Assembly (NCBI GenBank): GCA_002307215.1
Contig: DBTU01000055.1
Span: 98,894 to 162,893 of the forward strand
Direction of reading: 5' to 3'
Source: Lachnoclostridium sp. UBA1308
Lineage (GTDB): Bacteria; Bacillota; Clostridia; Lachnospirales; Lachnospiraceae
DNA length: 64,000 nucleotides
Part shown: positions 17,671 through 26,320 of the stretch, in pieces
Numbering within the stretch: the stretch's first letter is position 1
How the letters are laid out: each line of letters starts with the position of its first letter
Program-made: the position numbers and the translations under genes
The notes under the pieces: generated by a model
Database searches by the model: none
The model's input: only the letters and a program-made list of their open reading frames with translations
Told to the model about the DNA's origin: nothing

Positions 17671-17711
17671 CACCCATTGGGATACACAAATCCTGATGGG
17701 TGCTTATTTTT
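17671..17711 (+). terminator. terminator of the MerR operon
   Basis: CACCCAT / ATGGGTG stem (17671-17677, 17696-17702) with inner GGAT/ATCC pairing, followed by CTTATTTTTT. Confidence 0.85.
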
Positions 17712-17770
17712 TATCAAAACCATGAAACCCGAGAGCTACTTACTTTAGTAACCTTTCTGCTGGGATTATC

Positions 17771-17936
17771 AATGGCAAAAGCAAAAATAGAAAAGGGAAT
17801 AAAAAGCATCAGGCATCCTTAGTATCATAGTAGAATAGAACATAGACAGGTTGCTGACAGGAAGAACGGTGATGGGATGTCCTTTTGAAAGCATTTGTAG
17901 TTTACGTGCAATTCTTAGGTGTCTGAGAGAACGATA
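17771..17936 (+). repeat. R2 dispersed repeat, copy 1
   Basis: Shares long blocks with 57898-58050 (+) and 58170-58335 (-), including GAACGGTGATGGGATG and GTTTACGTGCAATTCTTAGG. No transposase is nearby. The minus strand is open for 57 codons in register with copy 3, but copy 2 breaks that frame. Confidence 0.85.
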
Positions 17937-17987
17937 CAGCGAAAAACATTCAGTACCCAAAATGGGGTATTCATTTTTGGGGTTATA

Positions 17988-17996
17988 TGCTATAAT
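17988..17996 (+). promoter_or_regulatory. extended -10 promoter of rqcH
   Basis: TGCTATAAT, an extended -10 element, 35 nt before the rqcH start. No good -35 hexamer is seen, which is usual for extended -10 promoters. Confidence 0.5.
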
Positions 17997-18031
17997 TCAT
18001 GATATTATAGGTCTAGATTAAGGAGATTATC

Positions 18032-19801
18032 ATGGCATTTGATGGTGTAGTTATAGCCAATTTAATATACGAGCTGCGTAATACCCTTTTGGGTGGCAGA
18101 ATTAATAAAATTGCCCAACCGGAGAAGGACGAATTGCTTCTCACAATCAAAGGGCAGGAACGTGAGCAATATAAGCTCCTACTGTCTGCAGGTGCAGGCC
18201 TTCCGCTGATATATCTTACTGAAAACACAAAACCCAGTCCGATGACTGCGCCAAATTTTTGTATGTTGCTTAGAAAGCATATTGGTAGTGCGAGAATCAT
18301 TGACATATTCCAGCCGGGGCTGGAACGTGTTATCAATATTAAGCTGGAACACCTGGATGAGATGGGTGACCTGAGTATAAAATATCTGATTATTGAGTTG
18401 ATGGGAAAGCACAGCAATATCATTTTCTGTGATGATGAGATGATTATTATCGACAGCATCAAAAGAATCAATCAATTTGTCAGCTCGGTCCGCGAGGTAT
18501 TACCCGGACGTAAGTATTTCATACCGTCAACCACCGAGAAGCAGGACCCCTTGACCATCACCTATGAGGATTTTCAAAGCTCTGTCTTAAAGAAGCCACT
18601 CCCCATCGGTAAAGCTCTTTATAACGGCCTAACGGGTATCAGTCCTCTGCTTTCCAATGAACTCTGTTGCCGTGCTTCGATTGATGCAGGTGATTCCACG
18701 GAGAGTTTGAGCGAAACAGCCGGCTTACATCTGTATCATGTGTTCGGCCGCCTCATGGAGGATGTAAAGAATAATGCTTTTACGCCTAATATCGTTCTTA
18801 AAGAAGGAGAACCGGTAGAATTCTCCTGTGTTGACCTTACCTGCTATCATGGGCAAGAGATTTTGAGTTTTACATCAATATCAAAGCTTCTTGAAGCCTT
18901 TTACGCTTCAAAGAATGCCGTTTCCAGAATCAAACAGAGATCTTTCGATTTAAGAAAGGTTGTTACCAATGCAATTGACCGTACCAGTAAGAAATATGAC
19001 CTTCAGCAAAAGCAGCTGCAAGATACCGATAAACGCGATAAATTTAAGGTTTACGGTGAACTGATAACTGCTTATGGCTATGGTCTTGAACCGGGAACTA
19101 AGAATTTGAACACCATCAATTATTATGATAATCTAGAAATTAATATACCGTTGGATCCAACCATCCCGCCAATCGAGAATGCGAAGCACTACTTTGAGAA
19201 GTACAGTAAGTTAAAGCGTACCTATGATGCCCTTACAACTCAACTGAAGGAAACCAGGGATGAACTTACACACTTGGAATCCATTCAAGCATCCCTCGAT
19301 ATCGCTATCGATGAAAATGATCTTCTGGCTATCAAGCGAGAACTGACCGAGTATGGATATGTCCGACGAAAATTCACAAATGGTCCCGGTAAGCAGGTAA
19401 AAAAAGCCGGTTCGGCTAAAAGTGTAAAGAGCAAACCGTTGCATTTTCTTTCCTCTGATGGCTTTCATATATATGTCGGAAAAAATAACTATCAAAATGA
19501 TGAATTGACTTTTCAGTTTGCAGATGGCGGCGACTGGTGGTTCCATGCCAAGAAAATAGCAGGCTCCCATGTGATTGTAAAATCCGAGGGAAAAGAGTTG
19601 CCCGATCATACCTTTGAGGAAGCGGCAAGACTAGCAGCCTATTATTCCAGCTCCAGAGCCTCTGACAAGGTGGAAGTCGACTATGTTCTTAGAAAGAACG
19701 TGAAAAAGCCGGGAGGCGCCAAACCCGGATTTGTCGTTTATTATACAAATTATTCCCTAATTACCGGAACAGACATTAACGGAATTGAACAACTTCCCTA
19801 A
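18032..19801 (+). CDS. rqcH: RqcH/FbpA, ribosome quality control NFACT protein
   Basis: 589 residues, full length for bacterial RqcH. The NFACT-N domain begins MAFDGVVIANLIYEL. A helix-hairpin-helix region and coiled coils (about 300-430) precede the NFACT-R domain (about 450-570) with GGDWWFHAKKIAGSHVIV and YVLRKNVKKPGGAKPG. RqcH binds stalled 50S subunits and recruits tRNA-Ala to add alanine tails to incomplete chains, marking them for degradation. The catalytically important Asp-Arg pair of Bacillus RqcH appears here as Glu98-Arg99. ATG 18032 follows AAGGAG. Confidence 0.93.
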   Translation: MAFDGVVIANLIYELRNTLLGGRINKIAQPEKDELLLTIKGQEREQYKLLLSAGAGLPLIYLTENTKPSPMTAPNFCMLLRKHIGSARIIDIFQPGLERVINIKLEHLDEMGDLSIKYLIIELMGKHSNIIFCDDEMIIIDSIKRINQFVSSVREVLPGRKYFIPSTTEKQDPLTITYEDFQSSVLKKPLPIGKALYNGLTGISPLLSNELCCRASIDAGDSTESLSETAGLHLYHVFGRLMEDVKNNAFTPNIVLKEGEPVEFSCVDLTCYHGQEILSFTSISKLLEAFYASKNAVSRIKQRSFDLRKVVTNAIDRTSKKYDLQQKQLQDTDKRDKFKVYGELITAYGYGLEPGTKNLNTINYYDNLEINIPLDPTIPPIENAKHYFEKYSKLKRTYDALTTQLKETRDELTHLESIQASLDIAIDENDLLAIKRELTEYGYVRRKFTNGPGKQVKKAGSAKSVKSKPLHFLSSDGFHIYVGKNNYQNDELTFQFADGGDWWFHAKKIAGSHVIVKSEGKELPDHTFEEAARLAAYYSSSRASDKVEVDYVLRKNVKKPGGAKPGFVVYYTNYSLITGTDINGIEQLP

Positions 19802-19870
19802 ATACGGATAGGACAAGGTTTGCGCTGACGCCCAAATTCACGGGTTTGTGGCAGAATGGAGGATAAAAAA

Positions 19871-20704
19871 ATGATTCTTGCGGATTACCATGTACATTCT
19901 GAATTCTCTAGCGATTCCCAGGCTCCGATGGAGCAAATGATTGAGCGAGCCCTCCAATTAGGCTTGAAAAAATTATGTTTCACCGACCACATGGATTATG
20001 ATTATCCACAGGTAAGCGATCATAATTTTTTATTTGATCCCAAGGCCTATACGACAAAGCTTTCAGAACTTAAGGAACGCTATCATAAGAGGCTCGAAAT
20101 ACTGACCGGTATTGAGCTTGGCTTGCAGCCGCATCTTCACAAGCAACTCAAAGCATTAATAAAGGATTATTCATTTGACTTTATCATTGGTTCCTCCCAT
20201 GTAGTAAACCATTTTGATCCGTATTATCTCGAATACTGGGAGAACAAGACAAAGGAACAGGGCATTGTAGAGTATTTTACCTCCATTATTCATAACTGTA
20301 AGGTGTTTCACGATTTTAATGTATACGGACATATCGACTATATCATCCGCTATGTTCCTGAGAAGTACGGCGATCATACCGGTGTAGGAGGTATGGCTGA
20401 TTATTCCTATCATGATTACCGTGATCTGCTTGACGAGGTATTAAAGACCATTCTCTCTTATGGGAAAGGAATTGAAGTCAATTCTGCCGGTCTGAAATAC
20501 GGACTCGGATATCCTCACCCAAAAGCTGACGTACTGAGAAGATACAAGGAACTTGGCGGAGAGCTTATTACCATTGGCTCCGATGCACATAAGCCGGAGC
20601 ACTTGTGTTATGATTTTCACATTATTCCGGATTTCCTGAAGGATCTTGGCTTCCGTTATTACGCTGTTTTCCGTGAGGGCAAGCCGGTCTATGAGAAACT
20701 GTGA
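19871..20704 (+). CDS. HisJ-family histidinol-phosphatase (PHP)
   Basis: 277 residues from ATG 19871, chosen because GGAGG lies 8 nt upstream; ATG 19856 precedes that site. The PHP fold shows its metal ligands: DYHVHSEFS (about 4-12), FTDHMDY (about 41), GIELG (about 80), SSHVV (about 110), HIDYI (about 150) and GSDAHKP near the C-terminus. It hydrolyses histidinol phosphate in histidine synthesis, or a related phosphoester; PHP proteins of this type are not always HisJ. No his genes are adjacent, so the exact substrate is uncertain. Confidence 0.82.
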   Translation: MILADYHVHSEFSSDSQAPMEQMIERALQLGLKKLCFTDHMDYDYPQVSDHNFLFDPKAYTTKLSELKERYHKRLEILTGIELGLQPHLHKQLKALIKDYSFDFIIGSSHVVNHFDPYYLEYWENKTKEQGIVEYFTSIIHNCKVFHDFNVYGHIDYIIRYVPEKYGDHTGVGGMADYSYHDYRDLLDEVLKTILSYGKGIEVNSAGLKYGLGYPHPKADVLRRYKELGGELITIGSDAHKPEHLCYDFHIIPDFLKDLGFRYYAVFREGKPVYEKL

Positions 20705-20785
20705 CCCCAGGCAAACATCTCGCAAAATTTATAATCGTACAACAAAATCGGTGAAGAATTAACCGAAATTCAAGAATAGAGTGTT

Positions 20786-21925
20786 CTATCTCGTTATGGT
20801 TCCTCCACCGATTACATAATCATTCTGATAAAATACAACTGCCTGTCCGGGAGTAATGGCACGCTGCGGCTCATGAAAGGTAACAACCACGCAATCTTTA
20901 CCTGTCTTCTTAATCGTGGCTTTTGCTCCTTTATGACTGTAACGTATCTTTGCTTCTACCTCCATCTCTCCATCCAGGTCTTCTATCGCCATAAAATTAA
21001 GATTGTTTGCATTTAATTGATCGGAAAACACTTCCTCTGTACCACCAATCACTACTTCATTGGTATCCGGCTTTAGTTCCAGTACAAAGACAGGATGTCC
21101 CATTGTTAGATTTAAGCCCTTACGCTGCCCCACAGTATAATGCACAAGCCCCTGGTGTCTACCGATGATTTCACCCGTAGTTCTTACGAAATTACCCGGT
21201 GTCAATCCCTTTTCATTGCCATTCTTATCCGTAATAATACTTCCTCTTACTGACTGAATCTTTCTATTATCGGTATCTTGTAAATAGTCCCGAATGAAGC
21301 CCGCATAATCATTATCTGATATGAAGCATATTTCCTGACTGTCAGGTTTGCCCGCAACCGGAAGCTTTAGTTCATATGCCAATGATCTAATCTCATCCTT
21401 TGAAAATTCACCTACCGGCATTAGTGTATGTGACAGTTGATATTGAGTCAAATTATATAAAGCATAGGTCTGGTCCTTTGCCGCAGTCACCGACTTTTGT
21501 AACGCAAACCTCTGATTCGGCAACTGTGTAATCCTCGCATAATGTCCGGTAGCAATATATGAGGCCCCAATATCTAAAGAGCGTTTTAAAAGTGCTTCCC
21601 ATTTCACATATCGGTTACAGGCAATACATGGATTTGGTGTCCTTGCCTCAAGATATTCGGATACAAAATAGTCAATTACATCTTCTTTAAAATCTTTTTT
21701 AAAATTCATGACATAATACGGTATCTCAAGAGCAGCAGCTACTCTTCTTGCATCCTCAACGGCACTGAGACCACAACATCCACCGTTCTCTTCCAGTCTG
21801 CAAATATCTTCGTCCTGCCAAATCTGCATGGTTACGCCAATTACATCATATCCCTGCTTCCTTAAAAGATAGGCGGCGACAGAGGAATCTACACCTCCGG
21901 ACATACCTACTACAACCTTTTCCAT
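20786..21925 (-). CDS. mnmA: tRNA-specific 2-thiouridylase MnmA
   Basis: 379 residues. The ATP-pyrophosphatase P-loop is GMSGGVDSS (8-16). Catalytic cysteines are in NPCIACNRYVK (about 99-102) and DSQEICFI (about 196). Other landmarks are ATGHYARI and VHYTVGQRKGL. It adds sulfur to U34 of Lys, Glu and Gln tRNAs. It is the last gene of iscR-nifS-iscU-mnmA: its start overlaps the scaffold gene end by one base, so NifS sulfur can be passed to it directly. The first ATG is preceded by a GAAGAGG-like site inside iscU. Confidence 0.95.
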   Translation of the reverse strand: MEKVVVGMSGGVDSSVAAYLLRKQGYDVIGVTMQIWQDEDICRLEENGGCCGLSAVEDARRVAAALEIPYYVMNFKKDFKEDVIDYFVSEYLEARTPNPCIACNRYVKWEALLKRSLDIGASYIATGHYARITQLPNQRFALQKSVTAAKDQTYALYNLTQYQLSHTLMPVGEFSKDEIRSLAYELKLPVAGKPDSQEICFISDNDYAGFIRDYLQDTDNRKIQSVRGSIITDKNGNEKGLTPGNFVRTTGEIIGRHQGLVHYTVGQRKGLNLTMGHPVFVLELKPDTNEVVIGGTEEVFSDQLNANNLNFMAIEDLDGEMEVEAKIRYSHKGAKATIKKTGKDCVVVTFHEPQRAITPGQAVVFYQNDYVIGGGTITR

Positions 21926-22362
21926 TAATACTCAACCTCTTCTTCACCGTCATGGATATCGGACTTTGGCTTAGTCAAGCCATTGATTATGATGTTGTTT
22001 TTCTCAGCATAATCCCACAGGGCTGCATGAATTGCTTCCTCTGCAAGCAGGGAACAGTGAACCTTTACGGGAGGTAATCCGTCCAGCGCTTCCATAACAG
22101 CCTTATTCGTGATTTGCAAAGCTTCCTGTACGTTCTTTCCCTTAACCAGCTCAGTAGCCATACTGCTCGTAGCCACAGCCGCTCCACAGCCAAAGGTCTT
22201 GAATTTAACATCGTTAATAATACCATCCGCATCAATATCAAGGTATATTCTCATGATATCACCGCATTTTGCATTTCCAACGGTTCCTACACCACTTGCA
22301 TTCTCTATCTCACCAACATTTCTGGGGTTTGTGAAATGATCCATAACTTTCTCTGTATACAT
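21925..22362 (-). CDS. iscU: IscU/NifU-type Fe-S scaffold protein
   Basis: 145 residues. The three cluster-ligating cysteines and the conserved aspartate are visible: GNAKCGD (about 33), FGCGAA (about 58) and VHCSLLAEEA (about 101). It assembles [2Fe-2S]/[4Fe-4S] clusters from NifS sulfur. A strongly acidic C-terminus (HDGEEEVEY) is typical of clostridial NifU-like scaffolds. It is separated from nifS by repeat R1 copy B. ATG 22362 has AAGGAGG upstream. Confidence 0.94.
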   Translation of the reverse strand: MYTEKVMDHFTNPRNVGEIENASGVGTVGNAKCGDIMRIYLDIDADGIINDVKFKTFGCGAAVATSSMATELVKGKNVQEALQITNKAVMEALDGLPPVKVHCSLLAEEAIHAALWDYAEKNNIIINGLTKPKSDIHDGEEEVEY

Positions 22363-22410
22363 AATAATTCCTCCTTAGATTAAGTAGATTAACTAATATA
22401 CTTTATTGGT

Positions 22411-22493
22411 ACAAAACCCGGAAGAATAAGGAGTGAGCACCACTGTTCGAGTTACTTATTCTTCCCAAGAATTTTGGTTTTTTCAAAATCCTT
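22411..22493 (-). repeat. R1 double-hairpin dispersed repeat, copy B
   Basis: Same two stems as copy A (22420-22430/22455-22465 and 22467-22476/22484-22493, one mismatch in the second). It begins at the nifS stop codon and fills most of the nifS-iscU spacer. Confidence 0.9.
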
Positions 22494-23689
22494 TATTCTG
22501 ATGCTGTTGAATATCTCTTTTTTACAAAATCCTCATAAAGAGGTGACATATTTCTGAGCTTATCAACGACCTCTTTGATCTGGTCTACGGTATAATTCAT
22601 CTCATCCTCCGTATTCTCATCACTGACTGTTAATCTCAAGGACCCGTGTGCAATTTCATGCGGTAACCCGATTGCCAGAAGGACATGGGAGGGATCAAGT
22701 GAGCCCGAGGTACATGCCGAACCGCTTGATGCGCAGATATTTTTCATATCAAGCATAATAAGCAGCGATTCACCTTCGATGAACTGGAAGCTGAAATTAA
22801 TGTTATTCGGAAGTCTTCTGACCTTGTCACCATTGACGCGTACATATGGGATTTCCTTAAGAATTCTATTCATTAACAAGCTACGCAGCTTAATTTCCTT
22901 CTCAATTCTATCCTTCATAGTTTCAATGGCAATCTGAGTCGCCTTACCAAAGCCTACGATTCCGGGGACATTCTCTGTACCGGCTCTTCTCTGTCTTTCC
23001 TGTGCACCACCATGAAGAAGCGAGCGAATTTTAACCCCTTTTCTTATATAGAGGAAGCCGATACCTTTGGGTCCATTCAATTTATGTGCACTGGCACTAA
23101 GCATATCTATATTAAGCTCATTCACATCAATCGCTACCTGTCCAAAGGCTTGTACTGCATCTGTATGAAATAGTATATTATGTCTTTTGGCTATTTCTCC
23201 GATTTCCTTAATCGGCTGCATAGTTCCTATCTCATTATTTGCATACATAATTGAAATGAGTATAGTCGTCGGACGGATTGCTTTCTCAAGTTGATCAAGC
23301 TTAAGCACACCGTTCTCATCTACATCGACATAGGTAACTTCAATCCCATGCTTTTGCAGATATTCACAGGTATGAAGAATTGCATGATGCTCAATTTTTG
23401 ACGTAATAATATGATTCCCTTTATCAGCATACGCATCAACTGCCGCTTTCAAAGCCCAGTTATCGGATTCGGATCCACCTGCAGTAAAATAGATTTCAGA
23501 GGAATCCGCACTCAAAGCCTTTGCAATAATGCCTCTGGCATCATCCACCGCCTTCTTATTCTGGGATGCAAACTCATAGACACTGGAAGGATTTCCATAT
23601 AATTCACTGAAGTAAGGAAGCATAGCTTCCACAACTTCAGGTCTGGTCCTTGTCGTTGCTGCATTATCAAGATATATTTTCTTCTCCAT
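22493..23689 (-). CDS. nifS: cysteine desulfurase NifS
   Basis: 398 residues, a fold-type I PLP enzyme. It shows MEKKIYLDNAATTRTRPEV at the N-terminus, TAGGSESDN (about 72), the PLP lysine in SASAHKLNGPKG (about 206) and the active-site loop cysteine in CASSGSACTSGSLDPSH (about 328). It removes sulfur from cysteine for Fe-S assembly and tRNA thiolation. It lies second in the iscR-nifS-iscU-mnmA operon, 21 nt after iscR. Confidence 0.95.
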   Translation of the reverse strand: MEKKIYLDNAATTRTRPEVVEAMLPYFSELYGNPSSVYEFASQNKKAVDDARGIIAKALSADSSEIYFTAGGSESDNWALKAAVDAYADKGNHIITSKIEHHAILHTCEYLQKHGIEVTYVDVDENGVLKLDQLEKAIRPTTILISIMYANNEIGTMQPIKEIGEIAKRHNILFHTDAVQAFGQVAIDVNELNIDMLSASAHKLNGPKGIGFLYIRKGVKIRSLLHGGAQERQRRAGTENVPGIVGFGKATQIAIETMKDRIEKEIKLRSLLMNRILKEIPYVRVNGDKVRRLPNNINFSFQFIEGESLLIMLDMKNICASSGSACTSGSLDPSHVLLAIGLPHEIAHGSLRLTVSDENTEDEMNYTVDQIKEVVDKLRNMSPLYEDFVKKRYSTASE

Positions 23690-23710
23690 GATATCATCTC
23701 CTTATAATAT

Positions 23711-24184
23711 TTATTTTCCACAGGTCTGTTTTGATCTGTTATCACTTAAGCTCGTACTAGCGTGAACTTTCCTGCTTTCAGCAACCAGTTCGGACAACTT
23801 AATGTTATCTACCGCATCATTTATACTATCACTTATACGCTTCCAAACATATTTTGTTACACAGGAATCCGAGTTACTACAGAGTCCATCACCGCCCATT
23901 ACTTCTGAACAGTCAACCGGATTTAAATCTCCTTCCAGAGCTCTAAGTATTGCTCCTACTGATATTTCCTCCGCCGGTGCAGCCAGCTGATATCCGCCCT
24001 GCGCTCCCCTGATACTCTTTACAATTCCGGCTTTCTTAAGCTTTGCTATCAGCTGCTCCAGATAATTAATTGATATTGCCTGCCGTTCTGCAATCTGGCT
24101 TAAAGCTATCGTTTCTTCATCCGAGTGTACTGCCAGATCAACCACTGCTCTTAGTCCATATCTTCCTTTGGTAGATAGCTTCAT
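23711..24184 (-). CDS. iscR: Rrf2-family regulator IscR/CymR type
   Basis: 157 residues from ATG 24184 (MKLSTKGRYG), with GGGGG 5 nt upstream; a longer in-frame start at 24214 is not needed. An Rrf2 winged helix fills residues 1-80 (INYLEQLIAKLKKAGIVKS, GAQGGYQLA). A three-cysteine segment VDCSEVMGGDGLCSNSDSC (about 91-108) could hold an Fe-S cluster, although the spacing differs from E. coli IscR. It likely represses its own operon in response to cluster supply, or to cysteine as CymR does. Confidence 0.87.
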   Translation of the reverse strand: MKLSTKGRYGLRAVVDLAVHSDEETIALSQIAERQAISINYLEQLIAKLKKAGIVKSIRGAQGGYQLAAPAEEISVGAILRALEGDLNPVDCSEVMGGDGLCSNSDSCVTKYVWKRISDSINDAVDNIKLSELVAESRKVHASTSLSDNRSKQTCGK

Positions 24185-24265
24185 ACATACCCCCATCCGC
24201 CGCTCCGGCGGCAAAACCTATGTGAAAGCATTATATCTTTCAAACACCCAATTATCAATTTCTGT

Positions 24266-24310
24266 TTTTAATTCCTACTCTTTTAATTCCTACTCTTTTA
24301 ATCCCTATTA
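24266..24310 (-). repeat. three 15-bp tandem repeats in iscR leader
   Basis: Units 24266-24280 and 24281-24295 are identical; 24296-24310 is a diverged third. On the minus strand they read GAGTAGGAATTAAAA and lie about 10-55 nt downstream of the expected transcription start. They could be an Rrf2 operator. Confidence 0.75.
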
Positions 24311-24324
24311 ATTAACTCGGTTTT

Positions 24325-24353
24325 AATATAACATCCAAAACTTACCTTGTCAA
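24325..24353 (-). promoter_or_regulatory. sigma-A promoter of iscR operon
   Basis: Minus strand TTGACA (24353-24348), 17-bp spacer, TATATT (24330-24325). Confidence 0.8.
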
Positions 24354-24727
24354 TATTATTTATGTAATTTTCAAAAAATATTTTATATAAAATACATGAA
24401 TTTCCATATTTCAAAAAACATAACTTTCATAAGTAATGTGTAAACAGTCTCGCAAAAACCATGCGAGACATTAGGAATATACAAATCAATTCCATCGGAA
24501 ATTCATTTGTATATTCTACATATTAAATTTTGTTTCTACCCAATGTGGAAATGGACACTACTATGACAACATTTTTTTGTAATACCGGGTCGTATTTGAT
24601 GGGCAAGGGGAATTAATCATTACCCGTAACATAAGTTTTATTATTTAGAAATATATATACATAGAAAACAATTGCATGGATGTAGCGTGAATTACAAAAA
24701 TATTAATCCACGCTTAGAAGGGCAGGA

Positions 24728-26320
24728 ATGTTGGTTAGCATGAAGCATAAACCCGCTGTTACAGCACAACAGATCAGATATATTGAAAGAAGTAATATCG
24801 TCAAAGGAACGCTGATACTTACATTATCCGGATTCCTAATCCGTTTCATCGGTTTCTTCTACCGAATTTTTCTCTCCAACACTATGGGTGCGGAAATAAT
24901 GGGAATCTATCAGTTAATATTCCCTGTTTACGGTATCTGCTTTACTATCTTCGCAACCGGTATTCAGACCTCAATCTCAAGACTTGTTGCCGGTGAAGTC
25001 GGTAAACGAAATCCGAAGAATATTAACCATATCCTGCGCATCGGCTTGCTGCTTTCCGTATCTTTAGCACTTATATTGTCAGTCTTAGTCTATCTGAATG
25101 CTGATTTTATTGCTTGGCGCTTTCTTTTAGAAAAACGCTGTGCAACATCACTTAAAGTCTTGGCAATCGCTTTTCCTTTCTGCGGAGTTACTGCCTGTAT
25201 CAACGGATATTATTATGGACTAAAAAAAGCAGGAGTGCCTGCCATCACTCAACTTCTGGAGCAAATGATCCGGGTTATCATTGTCTATGTCATTGCATTG
25301 TATATCGGTAACGGCAACATGACTGTAACCTGTGAGCTGGCTGTAATCGGTATCGTTGCCGGTGAAATTGCTTCCTGTCTATATAATATAGCTGCCTTTT
25401 TCTGTGCAAAATCTCCTTCCGAGTTGATCCTGGCAGGTCCTGATTTGAATGCAAAAGAAAGCAAGCATAGAAAGATTATCAAGGATCTTTTGGCCTTAAG
25501 TGTTCCTCTTTCCGCTAACCGCCTGCTGCTCAGCATCCTGCACAGCATTGAAGCTGTTCTGATTCCATCAATGCTCAGGCGCGCAGGCCTTAGTACCGGG
25601 GAAGCGTTGGTTGTATTCGGTGTCTTAAATGGAATGTCGATTCCTTTCATTATGTTCCCAACAGCACTGATTAATGCATTAGCTGTTCTATTACTTCCAA
25701 CAATTTCAGAGGCGCAAGCCGTTAACAATAATACACTGATTGGGAAAACAACAGCCATATCCATTAAATACAGCCTAATTATCGGAATCATCAGTACCGG
25801 AATTTTTGTGTTTTTTGGAAGAGACCTTGGTACAGCCGTATTTCATAATAAATCAGCCGGTGATTATTTAGTGATTCTTGCATGGCTCTGTCCGTTTTTT
25901 TATCTGACAACAACTCTGGGAAGTATTATCAATGGACTTGGCAAGGCGCATGTAACCTTCATCAATTCCATCATTGCTACCATATGTAAAATCATCTTTA
26001 TCATTATCTTAATTCCCACACGGGGAATTAACGGGTATTTGATTTCTCTGCTGATCGGACAGTTGATTGTGACAGGGCTTGATACTTATGCTGTCGTAAG
26101 AAATGTACATTTTTCATTGGACGCTATAAACTCCCTGGTAAAACCTGCATTAGTGACTTTACTATGTTGTATTATTATAAATCAAGGATATGAATACACA
26201 AAAAAAATGACACACATCAATGAAGTAGTTTTCTTGTTAGCTTTCTGCTTCCTTCTATGTGTCATCTGCACTCTACTATTATTAATCACCGATGCTATCT
26301 CCAAAAAAGATTTTAAGTAG
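24728..26320 (+). CDS. SpoVB-like MOP-superfamily lipid flippase
   Basis: 530 residues with about fourteen membrane segments. It belongs to the polysaccharide/MATE-MOP flippases (MurJ/SpoVB group): SGFLIRFIGFFYRIFLSNTMG near residue 35, GIYQLIFPVYG, and GLKKAGVPAITQLLEQ near 155. In spore formers SpoVB acts in cortex peptidoglycan synthesis, probably flipping lipid-linked precursors; other paralogues export polysaccharide units. No sporulation or capsule genes are adjacent. ATG 24728 follows AAGGGCAGGA. The 3' end overlaps the convergent diguanylate cyclase gene by 8 nt. Confidence 0.85.
   Translation: MLVSMKHKPAVTAQQIRYIERSNIVKGTLILTLSGFLIRFIGFFYRIFLSNTMGAEIMGIYQLIFPVYGICFTIFATGIQTSISRLVAGEVGKRNPKNINHILRIGLLLSVSLALILSVLVYLNADFIAWRFLLEKRCATSLKVLAIAFPFCGVTACINGYYYGLKKAGVPAITQLLEQMIRVIIVYVIALYIGNGNMTVTCELAVIGIVAGEIASCLYNIAAFFCAKSPSELILAGPDLNAKESKHRKIIKDLLALSVPLSANRLLLSILHSIEAVLIPSMLRRAGLSTGEALVVFGVLNGMSIPFIMFPTALINALAVLLLPTISEAQAVNNNTLIGKTTAISIKYSLIIGIISTGIFVFFGRDLGTAVFHNKSAGDYLVILAWLCPFFYLTTTLGSIINGLGKAHVTFINSIIATICKIIFIIILIPTRGINGYLISLLIGQLIVTGLDTYAVVRNVHFSLDAINSLVKPALVTLLCCIIINQGYEYTKKMTHINEVVFLLAFCFLLCVICTLLLLITDAISKKDFK

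Larger units (their letters stand above)
17644..18031. other. 388-nt spacer: terminator, R2 repeat, rqcH promoter
   Basis: Between the DUF3788/3795 gene and rqcH. It holds a candidate 12-residue reading frame (17658-17696) with a ribosome site, a terminator (17671-17711), repeat R2 copy 1 (17771-17936) and an extended -10 promoter (17988-17996). Confidence 0.7.
24185..24727. other. 543-nt divergent spacer iscR/spoVB
   Basis: Holds the iscR promoter (24325-24353), three 15-bp repeats (24266-24310) and two hairpins: GTCTCGC/GCGAGAC at 24447-24469 and GAATATACAAAT/ATTTGTATATTC at 24475-24516. The remainder is A+T-rich with no gene seen. Confidence 0.7.

Noticed and set aside
17769..17960. 63-residue frame on the minus strand inside R2 copy 1
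   Set aside because: No ribosome site; the frame is shared with copy 3 but broken in copy 2, so coding status is unproven and it is treated as part of the repeat.
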